The notes under the pieces: generated by a model
Seen by the model: the letters and a program-made list of their open reading frames with translations, nothing else
Told to the model about the DNA's origin: nothing
The model's database searches: none
NCBI GenBank assembly: GCA_905371275.1
Contig: CAJPLH010000129.1
Span: 1 to 5,649, forward strand
Direction: 5' to 3'
Origin: Prevotellaceae bacterium
GTDB lineage: Bacteria > Bacteroidota > Bacteroidia > Bacteroidales > Bacteroidaceae
Length of the DNA: 5,649 bases
Shown here: in pieces, positions 1 through 5,218 of the stretch
How positions within the stretch are numbered: position 1 is the first letter of the stretch
How the letters are laid out: each line of letters starts with the position of its first letter
Program-made: the position numbers and the translations under genes

Positions 1-112
1 GAGATGATGGAATGGTGAATTGATGAAACAAAGCATCTGCTTCACGTCGACGAAGTGTGCTTCTGTTCTGTCTTTTCGCCATTGTTCCCTTTGGAAAGAT
101 GCGAATTTTCAT
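1..112 (-). CDS. Partial CDS, unknown function, translationally coupled to the sigma factor gene
   Basis: Reading leftwards, an ATG at 112-110 overlaps the TGA stop of the sigma factor gene (ATGA, 112-109). The frame stays open for 37 codons to the window edge. The visible N-terminus begins MKIRIFPKGTMAKRQNRS and is strongly basic (many Lys and Arg, including RRR near residue 22). A second in-frame ATG at 82-80 is preceded by an AAGGG stretch about 5 nt upstream, so the true start could be there. The 4-bp overlap is typical of co-translated partners. In ECF systems the gene after the sigma factor is often an anti-sigma factor or a membrane regulator, but nothing visible identifies this product. 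No signal peptide or membrane segment is seen in the fragment. The call rests on the overlap and the open frame only. Confidence 0.5.
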   Translation of the reverse strand, partial: MKIRIFPKGTMAKRQNRSTLRRREADALFHQFTIPSS

Positions 113-717
113 AGTGCTGCGTCTTTCATCGCCTTTATCGTTTGACGAAAACGATAGATTGTGGCGGATTTCGTAAGTTTTAGTGTTTTTGCTATTTCGG
201 GCAAAGTGTAATTGTCGAGATGCATCAAAACGATGGAACGGTTCAATTCAGGCTGTTTTGCCAAACAATTCACAATTTTTGCGGTTCTCACGCAGGAAAC
301 ATTGTTTGTTAATCGCTCCAACTCCGATGAAAAGCTCATTTCTGGTGTGTCATCAGGCATTGAACAAAGTTTACTGTCATCAAGTTCGCAACAAATGAAG
401 GTGTTTTTCTTTCGGTACCTCTCCATACGATTGAGGAAGAATCTGTGTGCGATGTGTTGCATAGCCCAATTGATTTCCTCGCCCAGAGGGCAAAGGTGGA
501 GTTGTTGCCATATCTCAATGAGGGCATCTTGCCAGTCTTCCTCCTCATAGGCAGGAGAGTGTGGAAGACTTTGTGCATACTTCTTAAGTTGTTGAAGGAT
601 AGGGGAGATAGTCTTTTCGAATCGTGCCGTATCTTCCGGCAATTGTGGGCACGACTGTTGATCGTGGATCTTCATAAAAGATGGTGTTTTAATGGTCGAT
701 AAAAAAGGTTTTGACAT
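109..717 (-). CDS. RNA polymerase sigma factor, ECF-like (sigma-70 family)
   Basis: This 202-residue protein has the two-domain layout of an ECF sigma factor, which directs RNA polymerase core to a small regulon. The region-2 part covers about residues 35-105, with the acidic stretch EEEDWQDALIEIWQQ (58-72) corresponding to the usual DxxQDxFxxxW motif. The basic helix WAMQHIAHRFFLNRMERYRK (84-103) corresponds to the -10 recognition and melting segment. The region-4 part covers about 145-200, with the helix-turn-helix LPEIAKTLKLTKSATIYRF (172-190) for -35 recognition. The linker (105-140) is Cys-rich (three Cys at 109, 110 and 118; seven in the whole protein), which is unusual and could hint at redox or metal sensitivity. 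The first ATG (717) is used here. An internal ATG at 675 would remove 14 poorly conserved-looking residues and is also possible. It has its own promoter at 818-788 and overlaps the next gene by 4 bp. The family call is firm; its regulon and signal are unknown. Confidence 0.82.
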   Translation of the reverse strand: MSKPFLSTIKTPSFMKIHDQQSCPQLPEDTARFEKTISPILQQLKKYAQSLPHSPAYEEEDWQDALIEIWQQLHLCPLGEEINWAMQHIAHRFFLNRMERYRKKNTFICCELDDSKLCSMPDDTPEMSFSSELERLTNNVSCVRTAKIVNCLAKQPELNRSIVLMHLDNYTLPEIAKTLKLTKSATIYRFRQTIKAMKDAAL

Positions 718-787
718 CGTGAGAAGCGGTTGTGGTGGGGTGGTGTGTCTTTCTTTCCAACCTTCGATGTTTTATTCTGTATCGATG

Positions 788-818
788 CAAAGTTACGAAT
801 TAAAATGCTGTTTGCAAA
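788..818 (-). promoter_or_regulatory. Promoter of the sigma factor gene (Bacteroidetes type)
   Basis: On the minus strand TTTG (818-815) is followed after 19 nt by TAACTTTG (795-788). This is an exact match to the Bacteroidetes housekeeping promoter pattern TTTG-N19-21-TAnnTTTG. Transcription would start near 782-778, giving a leader of about 65 nt before the ATG at 717. It is the only such match I found upstream of this gene. Confidence 0.75.
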
Positions 819-982
819 ATTAAATCGCAACAAACGCGGTATTTGTGTCTGAAAATCTCGATTTCTTTCTATTTTTCTGTCGCGAAGGTATGTTATTTTC
901 AATATTCTTTGCGATATGTGCGTAATAATGAACGATGTAAACGCAAAAAACGCAGATTTTAATAGATTTTTAAGTCGAAATT

Positions 983-1015
983 TTTGGAGGCGTCTCGCAT
1001 TTTTCCGTATCTTTG
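983..1015 (+). promoter_or_regulatory. Promoter of the TetR-family gene (Bacteroidetes type)
   Basis: TTTG (983-986) is followed after 21 nt by TATCTTTG (1008-1015), matching TTTG-N19-21-TAnnTTTG exactly. Transcription would start near 1020, about 25 nt before the ATG at 1045. This position rules out the upstream ATG at 916 as the normal start, because that codon would not be in the transcript. Confidence 0.75.
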
Positions 1016-1044
1016 TGGCAAATATAAATTATAACCCTCCCAGT

Positions 1045-1665
1045 ATGCAGACACTAAAAGATCACACCCGACGCACCATTATGGATGTGGCACGCACTGC
1101 CTTCCTCGAAGACGGCTTTTTGAAGGCTTCGATGCGTGGCGTAGCGACTGCTACCGGCACGAGTTTGGGCAATCTCTACAATTATTTCCCTAGCAAGGAT
1201 GCGCTCTTTATTGCAGTAGTAGAGCCTTTTACGGCTGAGATGGAGCACCTGTTGGAGTCGTATTACGGACTCTCGGGCTACGATATGCTTGCTTGGAACG
1301 CTCCTGAGAACATACAGCAGACCACAGCGACTTATTTGTCGTTGGTTAAAGAGCACCGCGACTTGATGTTTCTTGTCTTTTATCGCGCGCAGGGCTCTTC
1401 GCTTGAAACTTATAGACACGAATTCATTGATAAGTGCTCTCGAATAGTTTCGCAGTGGTTTTCGCATCTTACCGATGAACAAGGAGAATTGCGTGCGCAA
1501 CTTTCCAATGCCTTTATCAGATGGCTCTCAGCGGGTATGTTTAGTATGATTGAAGAAATCATCGATCGCAATATGAGCGAAAGCGAAGCCGAAAAATTCA
1601 TTGAAGAGTATCTCACTTTTGAGATTGAAGGAATCAAAGCCCTCCTCAATCGTTCAAAAAATTAG
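1045..1665 (+). CDS. TetR/AcrR-family transcriptional regulator
   Basis: The protein is 206 residues from the ATG at 1045, the usual TetR length. The N-terminal DNA-binding domain is clear. Residues 8-21 form the first helix (TRRTIMDVARTAFL). Residues 29-48 form the helix-turn-helix SMRGVATATGTSLGNLYNYF, ending in the classic LYNYFPSKDALF sequence. The rest (about 60-206) is an all-helical ligand-binding and dimerisation domain, ending in a helix with FIEEYLTFEIEGIKALL. Family members repress efflux or metabolic genes, often including their own, until a small molecule binds; the ligand here is unknown. The frame is open back to an ATG at 916, but that adds 43 unrelated residues and lies upstream of the promoter, so 1045 is chosen. 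No Shine-Dalgarno is visible, as is normal in this phylum. No transporter gene is adjacent: a terminator follows and the upstream neighbour diverges, so its target must be itself, the sigma factor operon or a distant gene. Confidence 0.9.
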   Translation: MQTLKDHTRRTIMDVARTAFLEDGFLKASMRGVATATGTSLGNLYNYFPSKDALFIAVVEPFTAEMEHLLESYYGLSGYDMLAWNAPENIQQTTATYLSLVKEHRDLMFLVFYRAQGSSLETYRHEFIDKCSRIVSQWFSHLTDEQGELRAQLSNAFIRWLSAGMFSMIEEIIDRNMSESEAEKFIEEYLTFEIEGIKALLNRSKN

Positions 1666-1750
1666 TGTGCACTTCGTTTCGCCTCTTCATTGACATTTCT
1701 CTCCCACCAAATGGTGATGCAACAGTTGTCACCATAGGAGGCATCATATC

Positions 1751-1784
1751 TCTCGGACATTTCACGATGTCCGAGATTTTTTTT
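1751..1784 (+). terminator. Rho-independent terminator after the TetR gene
   Basis: TCTCGGACAT (1751-1760) pairs perfectly with ATGTCCGAGA (1767-1776) around a 6-nt loop, TTCACG. Eight T follow directly (1777-1784). The hairpin sits about 85 bp after the TetR stop codon with no gene between, so it ends that transcript and separates it from the receptor operon. Confidence 0.88.
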
Positions 1785-1829
1785 GTTCTGATAATCAGAT
1801 GGTTGTCTTATCAATACTTTGTTGGCAAA

Positions 1830-1961
1830 AAAACAACACGTTGTTTTTGATAAAACGACACGTTGTTTTTAGTAAAACGACACGTTGTTTTTGGTAAAAC
1901 GACACGTTGTTTTTGGTAAAACGACACGTCGTTTTTAGAGAAATGAGCCGTCGTTTTTTTT
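1830..1961. repeat. Six-unit array of 22-bp tandem repeats, each an inverted repeat
   Basis: Six head-to-tail units of exactly 22 bp start at 1830, 1852, 1874, 1896, 1918 and 1940 and end at 1961. Units 2-4 are nearly identical: AAAACGAC, AC, GTTGTTTT, then a 4-nt variable end (TAGT or TGGT). Unit 1 has AAAACAAC/GTTGTTTT arms, unit 5 has AAAACGAC/GTCGTTTT arms, and unit 6 is degenerate on its left side (GAAATGAG, then CC GTCGTTTT). Each unit is therefore a near-perfect inverted repeat with a 2-bp centre. Pairing is also possible between the right arm of one unit and the left arm of the next, across a TGGT-like loop. The unit length is not a multiple of three and the frames across it look like artefacts, so it is non-coding. 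It might be a protein-binding array, a minisatellite inside a small mobile element, or a transcript-end structure; the sequence does not decide. Confidence 0.85.
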
Positions 1962-2162
1962 GGGGGACTTTTCTCGGTGCAGAAAAAGGGTGCTATTACT
2001 CCCATTCGCTCCTTAGGTCTTGAGCAGATAATCCTGGATAAATCGAAATAAATACAGACTTTATGCAAGAGAATACGAAAGAATTAGTCTTTTTGGAAAA
2101 GGGATTATTATATATTGCCGTTCTCGTTGTGAAATAGTGTTTTTTTTGTTGATTTCGAAGTT
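1962..2162. other. AT-rich intergenic DNA, no supported gene
   Basis: Between the repeat array and the receptor promoter I find no promoter, RNA gene or persuasive protein frame. It opens with a G5 run directly after T8 at the array edge. A 24-codon frame at 2063-2137 (MQENTKELVFLEKGLLYIAV...) ends in a short hydrophobic stretch but has no promoter pattern before it. A 92-codon minus-strand frame (2386-2108) has unlikely composition, and no promoter was found for it. Confidence 0.5.
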
Positions 2163-2249
2163 TGAGTGCAAATAAATCTAATCGAAAAAAGGAAAATACC
2201 TAGAAGTGAGTATTGAGTAGGCGAGGAGAAGGCCGTAACTTTGCACTCA
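2163..2249. repeat. 10-bp inverted repeat flanking the receptor promoter
   Basis: TGAGTGCAAA (2163-2172) is the exact reverse complement of TTTGCACTCA (2240-2249), with 67 bp between the arms. The right arm overlaps the TTTG of the -7 box and runs to about the predicted start site. The -33 element lies between the arms. This could be a two-site operator or, more speculatively, the ends of an invertible segment. Chance is not excluded for a 10-bp match. Confidence 0.5.
2212..2243 (+). promoter_or_regulatory. Promoter of the TonB-dependent receptor operon
   Basis: ATTG (2212-2215) is followed after 20 nt by TAACTTTG (2236-2243), a perfect -7 box with a one-base-off -33 box. Transcription would start near 2248-2252. 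A small inverted repeat AATAC-N10-GTATT (2195-2199 / 2210-2214) covers the -33 box and is a possible operator half-site pair. I found no better promoter match between here and the receptor start. Confidence 0.7.
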
Positions 2250-2267
2250 CAAAACACAGTTTCCCCG

Positions 2268-2321
2268 ATGGCTAGGAACAATTGTTGTGAAAGGCTACCG
2301 TTTGAGGAGCGGTCAATATAA
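2268..2321 (+). CDS. Possible 17-residue leader peptide (uORF)
   Basis: The first ATG after the predicted transcription start opens MARNNCCERLPFEERSI and stops at TAA 2319-2321. The ATG is 24 nt past the -7 box, close to the 29 nt seen for the TetR gene, so ribosomes could load here. The adjacent Cys codons (2283-2288) could make translation sensitive to cysteine supply, in the way of attenuator peptides, or the peptide could bind metal. No Shine-Dalgarno is visible. A frame this short can arise by chance, so the call is tentative. Confidence 0.3.
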   Translation: MARNNCCERLPFEERSI

Positions 2322-2346
2322 TAAATCCGTGCATATTTTTGACGAT

Positions 2347-2421
2347 ATGCAGCATTTATCTCACCCTCAGCAAACCTTTTCGTCATTTGCTCATCCTCTT
2401 AGCCACAAAGCCCAGGAGTAG
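2347..2421 (+). CDS. Second small open frame in the receptor leader (doubtful)
   Basis: ATG at 2347 opens 24 codons (MQHLSHPQQTFSSFAHPLSH..., His-, Ser- and Gln-rich) and ends with TAG 2419-2421. The ATG lies within the 3' arm of the TGCATAT/ATATGCA hairpin, so access to it would depend on RNA folding. Nothing supports expression beyond its place in the leader, so I give it low weight. Confidence 0.15.
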   Translation: MQHLSHPQQTFSSFAHPLSHKAQE

Positions 2422-2579
2422 TTTCTGAAAAATCAGAAGGTGCGGAGAAATTGCGCAGTAAACACTTTGTAGGAGTTTGTGCCAAAAGGCCAATTCCACA
2501 TCAACCCAATGCAAATGTAAAAGAGTGGAAACCTCGTGAGAGGAAATGCCAACTCACCTATGATATGCAAAAATCTCGT

Positions 2580-5069
2580 ATGAAAAAAGCAACATTGTCC
2601 CCACCGCAACGCTTCGGCACTGCACCGCTTGCCCTTTGTGCGGCATTGGTGGCACAAGGGTTCTCAATCGCTGCGATGGCGAATGGAACAAATCTGGCGG
2701 CTGCGGACAACACATTCTCATCTTCTTATGCAACGCCCATTGCTGCACCCTTTGCAGCAACTTCGGCCGTGCTTCCCACTGAGCAAACCAACGCTACGCG
2801 CCAAGTGGTGCATTTCACCATCACGCGCCAAGGTTCCAATGAAACCCTCATTGGTGCATCTGTGCGCATAGACGGTAAAGTGATGGGCGTGACCGACAAC
2901 AATGGTCGCTGCACCGTGCGCTTGGCACAAGGCGTGCAGCGCATCCATGTGGAAGTGACCTACATCGGTTGCAATCCACTTAAACGCACCGTCACCATCC
3001 CCGCCAATGGCCAAATCTCCCTCGTTCTGCAAGATGCCAGTCACACCATTCAGGGCGTCACAGTGAGCGCGCGCCGCAAGCACACCTCCGTGTTGCAACA
3101 GTCGGCAGCGGTGAAAAGCACCGACATCGAGAAGGGTGGTGCCACCTCTTTGGCAAAATTGCTCGAAACCATCCCCGGAGTGAGCTCCATCAGCACGGGA
3201 GGAACGATTGCCAAGCCCGTGATTCAGGGTATGCACTCCAGCAGAATTCTGTTGATGAACAACGGTGTGCGCCTCGAAAGCCAAAGTTGGGGAGCCGACC
3301 ACGCTCCCGAAGTGGACTACACCGGTTCTAGCATGGTAGAAGTGGTGAAAGGTGCAGAGTGCATCCGCTACGGATTTGGCGCAATGGGTGGAGTGGTGTT
3401 GCTCAACGACGCACCCTTGCCCTACGACAGCACACGTTTTCACGTCAAAGGTTCGGTAAATGCTGGCTACGACACCAATGCTCGTGGTGTTTCGGGCAGT
3501 GGAACCCTCGAAGCAGGCTACAAACGTTGGGGTATGCGCGTGCATGGTAACTACACCAAGGGAGGTGATTACCACACGGCCGACTACATCCTCAACAACA
3601 CAGGCTACAACAACATTGCGCTCTCAGCCATGTTGGGCTACAAGGACAAAAACATCACGGCCACCTTGCTTTCTAGCATCTACTATCAGCGCAGTGGCAT
3701 TTATTACGGTTCTAAGATTTCTGACCTCGACCAGCTCATCAAACGCTTCGAGGCAGGACGTCCCGATGTGTCTACTTTGCGCAATTTCTCCTACGACATC
3801 CAACCTCCTTTCCAACAGTCGCAACACTTCACCGTGAAGGGCGAGGTAAAATGGCGCATCAACGACGACCACCAACTCGACATCGTGGGCTCATTCCAAG
3901 AGAATTTGCGTCAGGAATTTGAAAATCGTAAGAAGCAGCAGTGGAGTTGGATTCCTATGCAAGACTTGATTCTCAAAACCTATAAGTTTGATGTGACGTG
4001 GAACGCCAAATGGCATTTGTGGAACATGACCACAGAGACAGGTTTGGCCAACACCTATCAAGAAAACTTCAACTATCCCGGCACGAAACAGCCTGCCTTT
4101 GTGCCCAACTTTGCCGCACTCTCTATGGGAGGATTCACTCTCCATAAAGCACAGTGGGGTAAACTCCAAGCCGCTCTCGGTTTGCGCTACGACTTCCGCG
4201 TGATGTCGGTCAATGGCTACACCAGTTTGAGCAACTACACCTATTACGACGACTTCAAACTCTACAGCAACTTCACCTCTTCGCTCGCTGCGCACTATCA
4301 AATCAGCGATCAGTGGGATGCGCGCGCCAATGTGGGTTGGTCGTGGAGACCACCAGACATCAACGAACTTTATGCCATCGGTTTGCAGGAAGGTTCTTAT
4401 TGGGTGGTGGGCAATCGCCACTTAGAAAGTGAGCGTGGCTACAAAGCCGTGTTGGGCACAAAGTGGAGAAACACCAAATTCTCCGTAGAACCCAGCATGT
4501 TCTATCAGCGCATCGACAGTTACATCTACGACCACATCGGCAATGGTAAAGATCGCTACCACAATCACCCCAGCGGTAAGTATCCTAAGTTCATCTACGA
4601 CCAAGACGATGTGCGTTTGGTGGGCGGTGACATCGAAGCCACCTACAAGCCCATCGAACCCTTGACCCTCGTGGCCAAAGGCGAATGGATTTTTGGTCGC
4701 AACTTGAGTCGTCAAGACTGGTTGCCCTTCATGCCTTCCGATCGCTACGGACTTTCAGCCAGCTACACCAAAGTTTTGGGCAATCGCCAACAATATGTGG
4801 CTTCGCTTTCCCTCTCCGGCATCTATGTGGCCAAGCAAACACGTTTCGATCCCGACAAAGACCTCGTGCCAGATTCGCCCGATGCTTATTTCTTGCTCAA
4901 CGGAACGGCCGATTTCGCCATCAAACTTCCTCACAAACGTGAAATCAAGTTTATGCTTGTCGGTGACAACGTGCTCAACACCTTATATAAGGAGTACACC
5001 GACCGCTTCCGCTATTATGCCCACGAGCGAGGCGCCAACTTCTCTCTGAGAACCCTCATCAGATTCTAA
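2580..5069 (+). CDS. TonB-dependent outer-membrane receptor, ZnuD-like plug
   Basis: The product is 829 residues from the ATG at 2580, a usual size for this class. Residues 1-34 form a Sec signal peptide (MKKATL..., hydrophobic core APLALCAALVAQGFSIAAMA, cleavage after about Ala34). Residues 75-153 form a carboxypeptidase-regulatory-like beta domain (GASVRIDGKVMGVTDNNGR). A TonB-box-like segment HTIQGVTVSA lies at 155-164. The plug is at about 167-277, with IQGMHSSRILLMNNGVR and QSWGADHAPEVD (235-246). A 22-strand barrel fills the rest, ending NFSLRTLIRF with the C-terminal Phe needed for outer-membrane insertion. The receptor imports a scarce ligand using TonB-ExbBD energy. The plug motif recalls ZnuD-like zinc/heme receptors (WGxDHAPEID type), and a His-rich stretch DRYHNHPSGKYPKF falls in a likely surface loop; the substrate remains an inference. 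An in-frame ATG at 2565 is an alternative start. The frame also extends to TTG 2451, but those residues would hide the signal peptide. Codons favour C endings much more than in the sigma factor and TetR genes. A lipoprotein gene follows. Confidence 0.9.
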   Translation: MKKATLSPPQRFGTAPLALCAALVAQGFSIAAMANGTNLAAADNTFSSSYATPIAAPFAATSAVLPTEQTNATRQVVHFTITRQGSNETLIGASVRIDGKVMGVTDNNGRCTVRLAQGVQRIHVEVTYIGCNPLKRTVTIPANGQISLVLQDASHTIQGVTVSARRKHTSVLQQSAAVKSTDIEKGGATSLAKLLETIPGVSSISTGGTIAKPVIQGMHSSRILLMNNGVRLESQSWGADHAPEVDYTGSSMVEVVKGAECIRYGFGAMGGVVLLNDAPLPYDSTRFHVKGSVNAGYDTNARGVSGSGTLEAGYKRWGMRVHGNYTKGGDYHTADYILNNTGYNNIALSAMLGYKDKNITATLLSSIYYQRSGIYYGSKISDLDQLIKRFEAGRPDVSTLRNFSYDIQPPFQQSQHFTVKGEVKWRINDDHQLDIVGSFQENLRQEFENRKKQQWSWIPMQDLILKTYKFDVTWNAKWHLWNMTTETGLANTYQENFNYPGTKQPAFVPNFAALSMGGFTLHKAQWGKLQAALGLRYDFRVMSVNGYTSLSNYTYYDDFKLYSNFTSSLAAHYQISDQWDARANVGWSWRPPDINELYAIGLQEGSYWVVGNRHLESERGYKAVLGTKWRNTKFSVEPSMFYQRIDSYIYDHIGNGKDRYHNHPSGKYPKFIYDQDDVRLVGGDIEATYKPIEPLTLVAKGEWIFGRNLSRQDWLPFMPSDRYGLSASYTKVLGNRQQYVASLSLSGIYVAKQTRFDPDKDLVPDSPDAYFLLNGTADFAIKLPHKREIKFMLVGDNVLNTLYKEYTDRFRYYAHERGANFSLRTLIRF

Positions 5070-5218
5070 ACATCTGTGGCAGCAACACACACGTGTTGCA
5101 CCATGATTGGAGTGCTGCTCTTGTCGCCCAACGACCTTTTGCAGCCGCTTAGTTCTCTTCAATCCCAATCGGTCATTAGACCGTTATGGTACGAATCGTA
5201 ATTCAATGATTCTTTACA
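5070..5218 (+). other. Intergenic spacer with two hairpins, receptor to lipoprotein
   Basis: This 149-bp gap holds a perfect 7-bp hairpin GCAACAC-ACAC-GTGTTGC (5082-5099), 12 bp after the receptor stop, and a smaller one CGGTC-ATTA-GACCG (5170-5183). Neither is followed by a T-run, so they do not look like intrinsic terminators. I find no TAnnTTTG promoter in the gap. The two genes are therefore probably co-transcribed. The hairpins may stabilise or process the mRNA so that the two products are made in different amounts. Confidence 0.5.

Larger units (their letters stand above)
718..1044. other. Divergent intergenic region between the sigma factor and TetR genes
   Basis: These 327 bp separate two divergent genes and hold one promoter for each (818-788 leftwards, 983-1015 rightwards). 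The middle, about 820-980, is AT-rich, and I see no coding frame or clear long inverted repeat in it. It contains two AACGCA copies close together (about 941-957). There is a small odd palindrome ATAA-A-TTAT within the TetR leader (about 1024-1034), downstream of its -7 box, where a repressor could bind, but it is too weak to call an operator. Confidence 0.6.
2250..2579 (+). promoter_or_regulatory. Long structured 5' leader of the receptor mRNA
   Basis: If transcription begins near 2250 the leader is about 330 nt. Visible hairpins are ACCG/CGGT (2297-2300 / 2310-2313), TGCATAT/ATATGCA (2330-2336 / 2345-2351, 8-nt loop), TTCTGA-AAAA-TCAGAA (2423-2438), GCC-AAAA-GGC (2481-2490) and CCTC-GTGA-GAGG with a GNRA-type loop (2532-2543). 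Two small open frames lie inside (2268-2321 and 2347-2421). I compared it by eye with the cobalamin, TPP and FMN riboswitch consensus motifs and saw no match. No T-run follows any hairpin, so transcription attenuation is not obvious; control of translation would fit better. The leader is inferred from promoter position only. Confidence 0.45.

Noticed and set aside
1814..1821. ATACTTTG as a promoter -7 box before the repeat array
   Set aside because: The first two bases are wrong (AT rather than TA), and the nearest upstream TTTG is 28 nt away, outside the 19-21 nt spacing.
1830..1961. CRISPR array
   Set aside because: The units are directly tandem with no unique spacers; only 4-nt ends vary.
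1811..2068. 85-codon minus-strand frame across the repeat array
   Set aside because: Its residues are the 22-bp repeat read in shifting frames (QKQRVV, PKTTCRF, TKNNVSF). The unit length is not a multiple of three, and no promoter or start context is present.
2063..2137. 24-codon plus-strand frame ending in a hydrophobic stretch
   Set aside because: No promoter pattern or ribosome binding site precedes it, and a frame this short occurs often by chance in AT-rich DNA.
2108..2386. 92-codon minus-strand frame in the intergenic region
   Set aside because: Composition is not protein-like, no promoter pattern was found upstream, and it is antisense to the receptor promoter and leader.
2250..2450. 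Cobalamin, TPP or FMN riboswitch in the receptor leader
   Set aside because: None of the conserved core motifs of these classes could be found by eye. This was not tested with a covariance model.
2451..2579. N-terminal extension of the receptor from TTG 2451
   Set aside because: It would place 43 charged residues ahead of the signal peptide and needs a rare start codon. ATGs at 2565 and 2580 fit a Sec signal peptide.
2718..3575. 285-codon minus-strand frame opposite the receptor gene
   Set aside because: It is a shadow of the receptor coding sequence, rich in His, Ala, Val and Gly from reversed codons, with no domain and no promoter. The plus-strand receptor is unmistakable.
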